This document shows, one piece after another, positions 38,301 to 43,784 of a DNA stretch of 64,000 nt. The position numbers and the translations under genes were made by a program. Origin of the DNA: an uncultured Phycisphaerales bacterium (GTDB lineage Bacteria > Planctomycetota > Phycisphaerae > Tepidisphaerales > Tepidisphaeraceae); contig CAIQIQ010000029.1 in assembly GCA_903871935.1 (NCBI GenBank), positions 1-64,000 on the forward strand. The letters are read 5' to 3'. The notes beneath the pieces are model-generated. The model was not told where the DNA came from. It did no database searches and worked only from the letters and a program-made list of their open reading frames with translations. How positions within the stretch are numbered: the stretch's first letter is position 1; every line of letters starts with the position of its first letter.

Positions 38301-41275
38301 CCAGTCGTAGTGATCGTCTGGACGCGGTTCGTGCGGATTGCCGTGGTATCGACCGTGATCGACTGTACGGGGTTCACAGCCGGGCTGAACGTGAAAACCA
38401 GGTTGCCACCGACATCCAGCGTGTTGCCGGTAACTGTTACCGTGGCGCAGCCGGGGAGCGTGCGAATGGCGGTCTGGATCTGGGCCAGCGTGGCGTCGAA
38501 CGGCAGCGCAGCAGTCGTGTTGCCGTTGTAGCTGATTGTCCACGTGCCGAACACGGCCGGGACGCTGCTGTTGATCGTCTGAATTGAATTACTGCGGATC
38601 GCCGATACATCCACGGTCAGGTTGAAGGCACTGGCGACACTGAAGGTGAAGACCATGTTGCCGCCAACGTTCAGCGGATTGCCCGTGACTGTCAGGGCGG
38701 CATCGCCGGTCAGGGCGCGGACGGCCGTCTGGATTTGTGCCAGCGTCGCATTGTAGGCTAGCAGAGCGGTCGTGCTGCCGTTGTAGCTGATTGTCCACGT
38801 GCCCACGGAAGCGGGCACATTAGTGGTCAGGGTCTGCGTCAGGTTACTGTGGATGTTGGTGACATCTACCGTCAGTGGCTGCACAATTCCTGCAGCAGCG
38901 CCGAAGGTGAAGACTATGGCGCCGCCAACATTGAGCGTATTGCCGGTAACCGTGACTGTGCCACAACCGGGAAGAGCCCGCACGGCCGCCTGGATCTGTG
39001 CCAGGGTGGCGTTGTACGCCAGGGGAGCGGTCGTATTGCCGTTGTAGGTGACCGTCCATGTACCCGCACTGGCAGGCAGGCTGGTGGTCACCGTCTGCGA
39101 CTGATTGCTCCGGATCGCCGACACATCCGCCGTCAGCGGCAGGACCGAGCCCGCCGCGAGAGCAAACGTGAAGACCATATTGCCGCCGACGTTCAGCGTG
39201 TTGCCCGTCACAGTTACGGTCGAGCAACCAGGCAAAGCGCGCACGGCCGCCTGGATCTGCGCCAAGGTGGCGTTGAATGCCAGTGCAGCGGTGGTATTGC
39301 CATTGTAGCTTATTGTCCAGGTGCCAGCGGCGGCGGCCGTGCTGGGGGTCATGGTCTGGATCGTATCGCTGCGGATGCCTGCGACGTTGATCGTCAGCGG
39401 CAAAACCACGTTTTCGCTGGCGACGTACGTAAAGACCATATTCCCGCCCAGGTACAGCGGGTTGCCGGTCACGACGACCGTTTCACAGCCGGGCAACAGG
39501 CGCACTGCCGCCTGAATGTCGGCCAATGTGGCGTTGTACGCGATGGGGGCAGTCGTATTGCCGTTATAGCTCAATGTCCAGGTGCCCGAGGCGGCGGGCA
39601 GGTTGATGGAGATGGTCTGATTTGCATCCACCGACGCGGCAAAGCCCTGTCCGCCAAACGCGGAGCTGGTGCGGCCAGTCCTGTCGAGAACCATCACCTG
39701 ATACGTCGTCTGGTTACTCAGGCCCGAGACGCTTAGGCCGGAGACGGCGATCGAACCATCGCTGGTAAGAGCAAGTTCATCACCGAACCACAATGAAGCT
39801 GAAGCCGGCCGGATGTAGGCACGGCCGCCACCGATGAACGAGGAGTCCAGTGTCCCATCCGTGTTGAACCGGGCGACCACCGCGGTATCCACCGAGCCAG
39901 AAGCGTCGGTAAGGAGGTCGACATTGCCCAGGACATCGACGCGGCCATCGGCCTGTACCTTGACATCAACGCCCTCGACGTTCTTGCCACCGAAGTCTTC
40001 CAGTTCCGCGTCTGCGTTGTTGCCGAACGTGGTGTCAATGTTCCCATTGATGTCGTAGCGCAGAACGACGAGACGCTCTTTGCCGTTGACAGCATCCCAT
40101 GTACGGTCATCGGTCGTGCCCACGATGTAGATCTGGTCGTCGGCCGTGCTGGCCGTACCGCGGGCATCCACATCTACGCCCAGGAAATAGTCGGCGCTAT
40201 AGGAGTTGAAGACGGGAATCTGGAATGCATTGAGCAACGCGCCGGCTGCGTCAAAACGGGTGGCAATGGCGTAGAGACCCGTTTGCGTATTGACGAAACT
40301 GGCTACGTTTGTATTGCGGGCATAGCTCTGCCCGACAAGCACAAAACTGCCATCCGCCAGAATGCGAATGTCGTTGACATCGCCAACGTCCTGGCCGGCG
40401 CCGTTACCAAAGTCCAATGTAACCACAGCGCTGCGAGTGAGGGTCGCAGTGGAATAGCGAGCCATGTAGTACTCATAGGCGCCTTGATTGGGGCCGGTAC
40501 TATCCTGGATCTTGCGTCCAATGACTACGATGCTGCCATCACGCGGATCAATGGCAGCGGTGACGGCTTCGTCATTGTAATCGAACACCAGGGTCGACTG
40601 GGTGTCAGGATCGCCGATTCTATTGTTCAATTCCGTGCGCGCCAGGCCGATGCCACGACCAGGAATAATCGGGTTATCCGCCGGGCTGGGGAAGGTGCCT
40701 ATGTTCCCAAAGTTATACTGGGCGACGCCGCCCCAGTCGCCTGAACCATCAATGCTGTTGCTACCCAGGAATGCGATGCGATCCAGCTCGCCATTGGGCA
40801 GATAGCGGGCAACGTAAATATCGTCGTGGAGGATTGTGCCATAGAAATAGCCAGTGTTGGGCGCGGCGTTTCCGCTCCCATCGACATGGCTCGCATCGTT
40901 AAATGTGGCGACAAAACCGGTCCGCGCATAGCAATGACCAACGACGATCGTCTTACCGGTGTCGTCCACCATTGTCTTGATTATGTGGTCGTCTATGCCC
41001 GTCCGGAGATCGATGTAGTCTCCCAAGGGGTAGCCGCTGTCGTTCGGGCCAATGAGGTTCGTATCAAAGGGTTGATAGGTGGTGGTGGGCTCCCTGGTTT
41101 GCTCGTTGATATAACCAAACGTCCCGCTGGTGCCGCCCACATTGCTGCCGGGATCATACCAACTGTAATCCAACTGGCCGGCCGTCAGCAGTTGTCGCTG
41201 CTCGAGCATTTCCACCGTGGCGCGGACAGCCTGCTGCAATTTCGAAGCCCTGCGAATATCTTTAGCCATTGACAT
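26393..41275 (-). CDS. Giant secreted repeat protein, about 4960 aa
   Basis: A single uninterrupted 14.9-kb frame. It starts with a planctomycete export signature (EMLEQRQLLT, about 22-31). A delta-60 propeller block follows (about 55-530, e.g. VARFNTDGTLDSSF), then 15 tandem repeats of about 80-95 aa (about 548-1862, core GTWTLSYNGNTTAPIAYNA). Next come a ladder of 10-residue units (about 1875-1977), 8 Ig-like repeats (about 2038-3205), and a second delta-60 block (about 3208-3682). Six more Ig-like repeats (core GTWDxxDNGxYxV) end near 4448. RTX calcium-binding nonapeptides (GGAGNDSLYG, GGLGDDTIYA) span about 4452-4575, and a beta-rich C-terminal domain closes it. The start at 41275 has AAGGGA 7 nt upstream. 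It is probably a surface adhesin or matrix protein; no catalytic motif is seen. Confidence 0.88.
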   Translation of the reverse strand: MSMAKDIRRASKLQQAVRATVEMLEQRQLLTAGQLDYSWYDPGSNVGGTSGTFGYINEQTREPTTTYQPFDTNLIGPNDSGYPLGDYIDLRTGIDDHIIKTMVDDTGKTIVVGHCYARTGFVATFNDASHVDGSGNAAPNTGYFYGTILHDDIYVARYLPNGELDRIAFLGSNSIDGSGDWGGVAQYNFGNIGTFPSPADNPIIPGRGIGLARTELNNRIGDPDTQSTLVFDYNDEAVTAAIDPRDGSIVVIGRKIQDSTGPNQGAYEYYMARYSTATLTRSAVVTLDFGNGAGQDVGDVNDIRILADGSFVLVGQSYARNTNVASFVNTQTGLYAIATRFDAAGALLNAFQIPVFNSYSADYFLGVDVDARGTASTADDQIYIVGTTDDRTWDAVNGKERLVVLRYDINGNIDTTFGNNADAELEDFGGKNVEGVDVKVQADGRVDVLGNVDLLTDASGSVDTAVVARFNTDGTLDSSFIGGGRAYIRPASASLWFGDELALTSDGSIAVSGLSVSGLSNQTTYQVMVLDRTGRTSSAFGGQGFAASVDANQTISINLPAASGTWTLSYNGNTTAPIAYNATLADIQAAVRLLPGCETVVVTGNPLYLGGNMVFTYVASENVVLPLTINVAGIRSDTIQTMTPSTAAAAGTWTISYNGNTTAALAFNATLAQIQAAVRALPGCSTVTVTGNTLNVGGNMVFTFALAAGSVLPLTADVSAIRSNQSQTVTTSLPASAGTWTVTYNGNTTAPLAYNATLAQIQAAVRALPGCGTVTVTGNTLNVGGAIVFTFGAAAGIVQPLTVDVTNIHSNLTQTLTTNVPASVGTWTISYNGSTTALLAYNATLAQIQTAVRALTGDAALTVTGNPLNVGGNMVFTFSVASAFNLTVDVSAIRSNSIQTINSSVPAVFGTWTISYNGNTTAALPFDATLAQIQTAIRTLPGCATVTVTGNTLDVGGNLVFTFSPAVNPVQSITVDTTAIRTNRVQTITTTGGAAVAGTWTLSYGGSTTAPLAYNATLAQIQTAARALTGDAGLVVSGNPLNIGGTLTFTFSGGAPTALTADVSAISTNRVQTITTANPAVGGTWTLTYGVNSHTFAFNDSVATIQTQARLITGDAALVVSGNPLDVGGTLTFTFSGGNPANLVANVSGIITNQIQTFTFPTNGPATAGTWTLSYGLNSHTFAYNDTLATIQTQARLITGDVGLTVTGNTVDVGGSLVFTFTLGAPTTLSADLSLIRTNFQQTFTFPTVGPAVAGTWTLTYGVNSHTFAFNDTLATIQTQARLLTGDAGLIVSGSEIVIGGNVVFTFSTGAPGTLSANVAALRSNLIQTMTISQPGVSGTWTITYAGNTTAPMAFNATVAQIQTAVQLLPGCGAVIVSGNPVNVGGNLVFTFPGGAPTALTADLTNITTNSVQVLHPNVPALLGTWTITYNGNTTTALQHNATAAEVQAAVRLLPGCATVTVTGGPFSNDPGVSGTDGNFTLTFDPSVAGPLPFTVNYGALTVSMGSQTLTTNYLAASGTWRVVYNGVQTLPLQFDATIAQIQAAVQALPGCDTVTVTGTGGLNSAMQLVFTFSSSLNVGLILPLSFDVSNLRANQVQTLTTQDPATGGTWRLIYNGIPSIVLQYNATIPQIQAAIRMIPGCDRVVVSGTQLIGPAGGNIVFTFDNVLEFNPTSLSLDVSALTMSRNIQVMTVAAPASAGTWTISYNGNTTAPIAFNATLAQIQAAVVLLPGCAATVVSGNAVNVGGDLTFTLAGAANTFSADMTGLTSLAQQTIPNTTLAADGTWTLTYNGVTSAPIAYNASLATIQAVARALTGDAGLTVIGQPLTRIGGLTFNFSVAPPIHPLFASLATLFRFSPTQTLTSQMTLTQVIVSVTPTGTDTYVAAASGLLTAPWARTGLITSPVAVPSGVTTVQVAPAGIITAAAAPVGLTTITYAQSGINAAVAATRVITAVRAPTGLITVVFAPASITATVSRTTEESSLELGWPTSLLVNRGPNGVGDDKIVFAWDGNGGGFAHFDIARYLTQNAAPTANLQASDVYTVNPTYSFTVTYSDDEFVSVASLGTGAITYLHLFSPTGTLVPATFTITGITRMTTPQRDRDGDGVVDAKSVSVTYSVNIGAVGGFTNGLYQITIDGGIIKDANRTLADNGDTVNDPNEAAPLAMSARTLGAFTVAIGVPDTTPPTIDFNYNKAASGVATGGTTTTLVDQTARWTATQWIGATVNIISGPGAGSTLTVAGMLRSNLANAWYDTLVFAAPIGFVPTTLTNYALALPANDIVPGITVRGRAYFDFTVVYEDPNNIPGQPGSVVNIALLDSTDLQVVGPRGYSQLAQLVPGSLRLLNAYQKVQVTYRILAPGASGAADYAHPWDSTDNGLYRISMRANQVADTATVPNYMPAGQVGQFNVAVNDATTVYPQVTKIVISPDQDLVAAGTQIKASLDSISIQVTFASSPYSYGVIDATSDFANALRITNSGGFNQIATLTGPATVDPVTGLYVASYIVSPANDGSWDLADNGTYIVSLQANMIKDTENPANFAQAAQLATFDVSILAGQDSRPSVTVLQIDAGNPIVASRGLISFLVRFSPSAFGVPPILNSGFASAITVSGPGGINIPVTYYAGTLTPIAGGGYTARYSMTPGDGSWDPADNGAYTIQLVGGMISDSAIPANVARAANLDIVNVNIPNITPVPSARPTGDVTLANPADFPITQVRGPILFSVRFHARVAGFAIDPAKSNFAQAVVMARSDGAIVPTAIVGPVANNGDGTFTAHYSAGPADGTWSVVDSGTYNIQLIAGAIVDTQVLPESSAAENIFGPVQVAIGVPTAQLVSNVLNVEKRQFIGFDVMFTPPTSLSPIAIGINTASIANAISVTGPNGYAQTATLRSFSTNPGTRQVTGHYTISANAATDASWMPTDNGIYTVNVLPGTAHDTDIPAGFVPAGPLPGTITLAVVDDAAHWGRPTAQLTPISDINNFRGALTFTVTYVASPDAPINPSSAFDTAISVINPAGVSTQATMVTKTLVGNNWVCTYSFVPADGNFDGSDNGNYTISVRTGAIVDLQPVPESVPGGALGAGFIVFVVRPQATLTPIAPITQPTGSLSFIVTYFASDGFQLSTIANNNGIVEVTGPNGFDQFGQYVSHVILGDGSVRVTYKIIAPQNNAPFDSVVWDRRDNGIYTVSVVAGNGVLSTTGDTLPAGPLGNFTVAVASALYAGELDITWDADGYMRTQNHGPRLNGPVPFMAGVTQEPGGKLIFSGTAVGANLAVDPHDTTDFWIGRFMQDGTTDFGGSWGNVHIPPNPPQRYTPGPDEAVIALTQSTGRVVVVGRTTLRSNDTAHTLMAPDVLSMSRFYPTGVLDNTFDDQDPNHNVTEWTIGTTAYEANGTLTNLVVHDAFVQADDKIVVVASSPYAATGTDWIIARVNADGTIDNTFGVNGAVHITGQQGAPPNAPFSSYATDEPLAVVVQPNGKIVVGGYSDTRSYDQYTGYRKFVVTRLNADGTFDTTFNGNGIVEVGDFGRTDASVESLALQQDGKILAVGYGNGKGAIVRFNTDGSIDGTFGNRGLVQIDGTFVPPMAVDPESAVGSRWGYDIVMQDNGKIVVSARDPSQTRTLVFRYFANGTPDTAFGTNGMTSTSPTNLDGAAITGSRVFVQSDGKIVTAGTQFTGGRYELATARLLGDNFPPQAVLQANNIEVAPLPPSANYSFTVTYTDNFLVDANSLDINDVYLVAPNGDHLPVISAVASTGVSSKTIVVTYSVAAPGGTWDYLDNGAYQVWQAANQVYDIDGLVTLAAPARNLGAFIVRIDPPSIVVPKAVLLPNPGQMLYGDTFMDLQVQYSDDQGIKLTSIDANDIRVLGPGGYVADNTPSIPPNPNQGTVSVVSMVRQDGTPATTDDRVIIVTYRISAPGGTWDFSDNGTYSVYMKPSQVSDTDPVPNFVSGSLTAPLGNIQVLVFTDSIAPTATIDLPPVTDVGNSSYQFTVTYTDNGNVNRSTLDDTDVRVTGPNGYDQAAHFMSATPAGNARTVVGIYSIIPPGGTWDVSDAGSYVFSMNSNQVADTAPVPNYVAGGTLGTLVISGLVDDIPPIASMTPVPSVTNRVNTISVTVTYTDNGAMNPATIDVNDLLITRTSDGTTLSPTSVSSVGGVNTTVRVATYVFTGPAGAWDMASNGVWTVSMQAGQVLDTGGNPVAAGTLGTVTVAVPADTQKPVVGSIQAPNVTTKGGTFYDFTINWSDNSAVDASTLGDGNVVVIAPDGTVIPVQYRAPAVAPVSGPTVSATYRIVPPGGMWSAWDNGTYQINVQPGQIKDLSGNVANPVSAGTFNVAIVVSPVTARLVSVQNPAGGDSDMYVTVRFTSGDSITSSTLQEDGVITLGQAGGVSIPATFDSFVIGGNDEASQTVKFAIGGPGGHWDYTDNGVYTVTVQSPNPVRTVEGGKLAGGNLGSANVNISPVALVGSELLVSGSDGNDTIELMLQGSNIRTIVNGMETLTAVSAVSSIRVLALNGDDLVVIGSGIQGAAVFGGAGDDTLVGGAGNDSLYGEDGNDVLRGGPGGDSLSGGLGDDTIYADANDTVDSGGGNDTILPDEPVTPPGTGTAIGSTPVTVSINGDQVTFRLTGGGTGMLDTSNQLTLTGTTMKSVLTITVKQGTGDGVYHLNGITCAGPLKQISGVAVSLEGDVNLGTGLASGSVAIQFLQVHDGSIDTGSLALKSLTLMQWIDGDGIPDVLQTTSLGTLKITGSKKNAPVFVAGDFQADVSAGTMKTVTVTGAIQGNISATTSIGTIAASSITGSIRSGFNPQGISLAKLTLSHDVNALDLRVDGMITTMSLKGALNNSRIQAQNGIKTMTIASLLNSEVLVGVDRAFSDNVITRAAVTNSSAKLGSLTVTGKKVPAGQSQPAYVVNSSISAPLVGKVSLLNVPVGSTAVVHVMNDTGVLKINQSQVVDEPMFAAGTFGPGNRPLIWEVIP
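35343..35650 (-). repeat. Coding ladder of 10-residue repeats
   Basis: Within the giant gene, about 8-9 consecutive units of 9-11 residues follow the pattern G-hydrophobic-x-T then six mostly Ala/Val/Pro residues (GLLTAPWART, GVTTVQVAPA, GIITAAAAPV, GLTTITYAQS, GLITVVFAPA). It separates the 80-aa repeat array from the first Ig-like block. Confidence 0.65.
35690..39630 (-). repeat. Coding array of 15 tandem repeats, about 240-285 bp each
   Basis: Fifteen protein repeats in tandem, each with GTW-x-(L/I/V)-x-Y near the start, a central ATLAQIQAAVR(A/L)LPGC helix, (V/T)VTGN, GG-x-(M/L)VFTF, and an end resembling ADVSAIRSNxxQT. Units 6-9 carry SHTFAFND and LITGDA in place of the NGNTTAPIAYNA and LPGC forms, indicating local duplication; units 11-13 are longer and more diverged. 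These are not CRISPR repeats: they are in frame, with no spacers. Confidence 0.9.
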
Positions 41276-41370
41276 AATCAAATCCCTTCTTTACAGACGA
41301 CGTCTTCATAGCCATCGCATTACAGACCCGCACAAATGCGGCAGACCAAGTCCCTCAGCATCCCAAATCA

Positions 41371-43719
41371 TCAGATCGGCGAGTTAATCACAATGTCCAA
41401 CACGCCATCCGGATCGATATCCACAAACAGGAGATCCTGCGTCGTATTGGCCAGGACCGTATCCACAGAGCCATCCTGCCAGGTGGTAACCTGGTCAAAG
41501 CCCGCATCGGACTGCACATAGTCACGCCCGTCGCCGGCGTCGATAGTGTCATTGCCGTCGCCACCGTACAGCGAGTCGTCGCCGGCATCGCCAGTGATGA
41601 CATCGTTGCCGGCATCGCCGTAAATCGTGTCGTTGTCGCAGCCACCCTTGAGCGTGTCGTTGCCGGCGCCGCCATGGATCTCGTCATCGCCAAAGCCGCC
41701 ATCGATGGAATCATTGCCGGAGCCAGCGAAGATCGTGTCGTTGCCATCGCCGCCATAGACGGTGTTATTGCCGTTGCCGGTCTGGATGTAGCTGGCGGCA
41801 GCGCCACCATAGATGAGGGTATCGCTGTTAGTGGAACTGACGATCGTATCATTGCCGCTACCACCCACGATAGTCGTGCGCACCACACCCGCTCCGACAG
41901 TAATCGCATCCGATCCCTGGTCTCCGCGGATCTCGACCGAACTGACCTTAGTCAGCGGGAAGTACCAGATATTGCTGTTGACAACGACGCGAAGCGAGGT
42001 GCCGCTGATATCAACAACGATGTTGTCATTCTGAGCAGTGCCCCAGACCCAGAGTTTGCGGTTCGCATCCACATACACCGGCGGCGCCCCCAGAATCGGG
42101 GGCATCCCATTGATCGGCGTTGCCGCCGCCAGGGCGCCAGAGCGAACGTACAAATTGTACGATGGGATCAGCGCATTATTGCCCGATTCATCAATACGGA
42201 CGTAGTAGGTGCCGGGCGCCAGCGAGGACAGGGATATCCTGGACGAAGTTCCCAGGCTGTTGTTCATTGCCACGCGCTTCCCGTTGGAATCAAACAGGTA
42301 CAGGCGGGTATTGCCGATCGGCGCGAAGGTCTCGATGACAACCGGCGAACTGCTGGTCTGATAGAATTTCACCCAATCCACATCGTCCATGGAACTGATC
42401 GAGTGCGTTTGCCCAACATCCTGGGTTGAGATCGCCCTGGCCAGTTGTTTGACCTTCTGGAACTGGGTGGGCCAATCTTTCGCCGTGTCGATCGTCTTCG
42501 GGCCGTCAGGCTCGTACGCATCGGGCGCTACCGTCGTCCCGAAGCCGCCGAACACATTGAAGGTATAGGGTGTGGTCGTCAGGTCATTGGAGGTGATGCT
42601 GACCGTCGCCATCTGCGTGCCGCCCTGGGTCGGCGTATACTGGATCATGAACAGTGTGAACGAGCCCCCGGCGATCTGTTGGATGGGCATGCGGGTCACG
42701 TGGAACGCATCGGCATTGGTGCCGGTGATCTCGACAACCGGGTTCCCGAACAGGCTCAAATCACCACGGCCTGAATTGCGAATCGTGTACACGCGAGTGT
42801 TGCCCCATACGCCAAAGTCGACGCCGATCATCGGGTCGCGCAAGGTGGAACCGTCAGGGATTGGAATCTCCACTCCACCAACGAGCCAGTTCACCTGCAT
42901 CAGCGGCACGATGACCGCAGGCGCCTGCGTCAGCGAGGTGTTGACCACCGCCGCCGCCGACGACACGAAACCGTACTGAAGCACTGGAACGGCATAGGGA
43001 ACCGGTCCATAGCCAGGACCAATCCCCGGCCAGTTTCCGGCCGGAATGCGGAAGTCACCAGTTGCAGGAGCGATGTATCCTCCGGCCACAATCACGGGCT
43101 TGTAGAGCGGATACTCGCCCACGCCAAAGCCCGTGAGCAAGGCATTGGGGGTCTTCACATCATCTTGGAGGATGCTGAAGTTGTATGAAGCAGTGTTGTA
43201 GGTGCGCAGCTGCAGGTTCCCACCGGCAACCGTGCCTTGGACGGTCTCGAAGTCCGAGGTGACATCGCCAGAAACGCAGTCCCAGTATTGGAAGAAGTGC
43301 GTTGTTTTCAGGTCAAAGCCCACCGAACTGAAACTGTAGCTCGTCACCAGACGAGTCTGGCCGGCGGGAACTGCCGCCGTAACCATGACTGTGATCACAG
43401 GCGCGGGGGCTGGCGCGACGGTATCGAGAGTCAGCGTGACCACCGACGTGGCCGTGCCCGGCACAATGCCCACAACCGGATCAGTCCCGAAATCCTTCAG
43501 TTCGACGACCTCGGCGCCGCCAATCCTGCCGGCGCCAAGATCCATCAGCGCTGTATAGTCAAACTCAACATTGCGGTTTTCCCACATGATCTGGCTGGGG
43601 CGACCGCCTGGACCGATAATCGTCTCGTAATAATTCGCGTCGGTCGGGGCAAGGCCGTTGTTGAGCGTCACTGTCAGCAACTGTCGCCGTTCCAACTGTT
43701 CAACAACATGCTTTGTCAT
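41371..43719 (-). CDS. Secreted choice-of-anchor-D / PPC / RTX protein, 782 aa
   Basis: The N-terminal VEQLERRQLLT (residues 6-16) is the same export signature as in the neighbours. Residues about 316-400 match a choice-of-anchor-D (ASH-like) domain: NSGRGDLSLFGNPVVEITG through ATVSITSNDLTTTPYTFNV. Residues about 431-523 match a pre-peptidase C-terminal domain (DDVDWVKFYQTSS, APGTYYVRIDES). Residues about 613-740 are RTX calcium-binding nonapeptides (GGDGNDTIFAGSGNDSIDGG). No enzymatic domain is recognised; the N-terminal 300 residues are unassigned. A GAGGAG site lies 9 nt upstream of the ATG. It lies 65 bp after the S53 peptidase gene and 95 bp before the giant gene, all co-directional. Confidence 0.88.
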   Translation of the reverse strand: MTKHVVEQLERRQLLTVTLNNGLAPTDANYYETIIGPGGRPSQIMWENRNVEFDYTALMDLGAGRIGGAEVVELKDFGTDPVVGIVPGTATSVVTLTLDTVAPAPAPVITVMVTAAVPAGQTRLVTSYSFSSVGFDLKTTHFFQYWDCVSGDVTSDFETVQGTVAGGNLQLRTYNTASYNFSILQDDVKTPNALLTGFGVGEYPLYKPVIVAGGYIAPATGDFRIPAGNWPGIGPGYGPVPYAVPVLQYGFVSSAAAVVNTSLTQAPAVIVPLMQVNWLVGGVEIPIPDGSTLRDPMIGVDFGVWGNTRVYTIRNSGRGDLSLFGNPVVEITGTNADAFHVTRMPIQQIAGGSFTLFMIQYTPTQGGTQMATVSITSNDLTTTPYTFNVFGGFGTTVAPDAYEPDGPKTIDTAKDWPTQFQKVKQLARAISTQDVGQTHSISSMDDVDWVKFYQTSSSPVVIETFAPIGNTRLYLFDSNGKRVAMNNSLGTSSRISLSSLAPGTYYVRIDESGNNALIPSYNLYVRSGALAAATPINGMPPILGAPPVYVDANRKLWVWGTAQNDNIVVDISGTSLRVVVNSNIWYFPLTKVSSVEIRGDQGSDAITVGAGVVRTTIVGGSGNDTIVSSTNSDTLIYGGAAASYIQTGNGNNTVYGGDGNDTIFAGSGNDSIDGGFGDDEIHGGAGNDTLKGGCDNDTIYGDAGNDVITGDAGDDSLYGGDGNDTIDAGDGRDYVQSDAGFDQVTTWQDGSVDTVLANTTQDLLFVDIDPDGVLDIVINSPI

Positions 43720-43784
43720 GGCTTCGCACTCCTCTTCACATTTCTCTCAAACAAATTCTTCCAACCTCAGCAGACACTCACCCA

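Noticed and set aside
35690-39630. CRISPR-like periodic repeats
   Set aside because: Units are about 240-285 bp, in frame and protein-coding, with no short repeat/spacer alternation and no cas genes.
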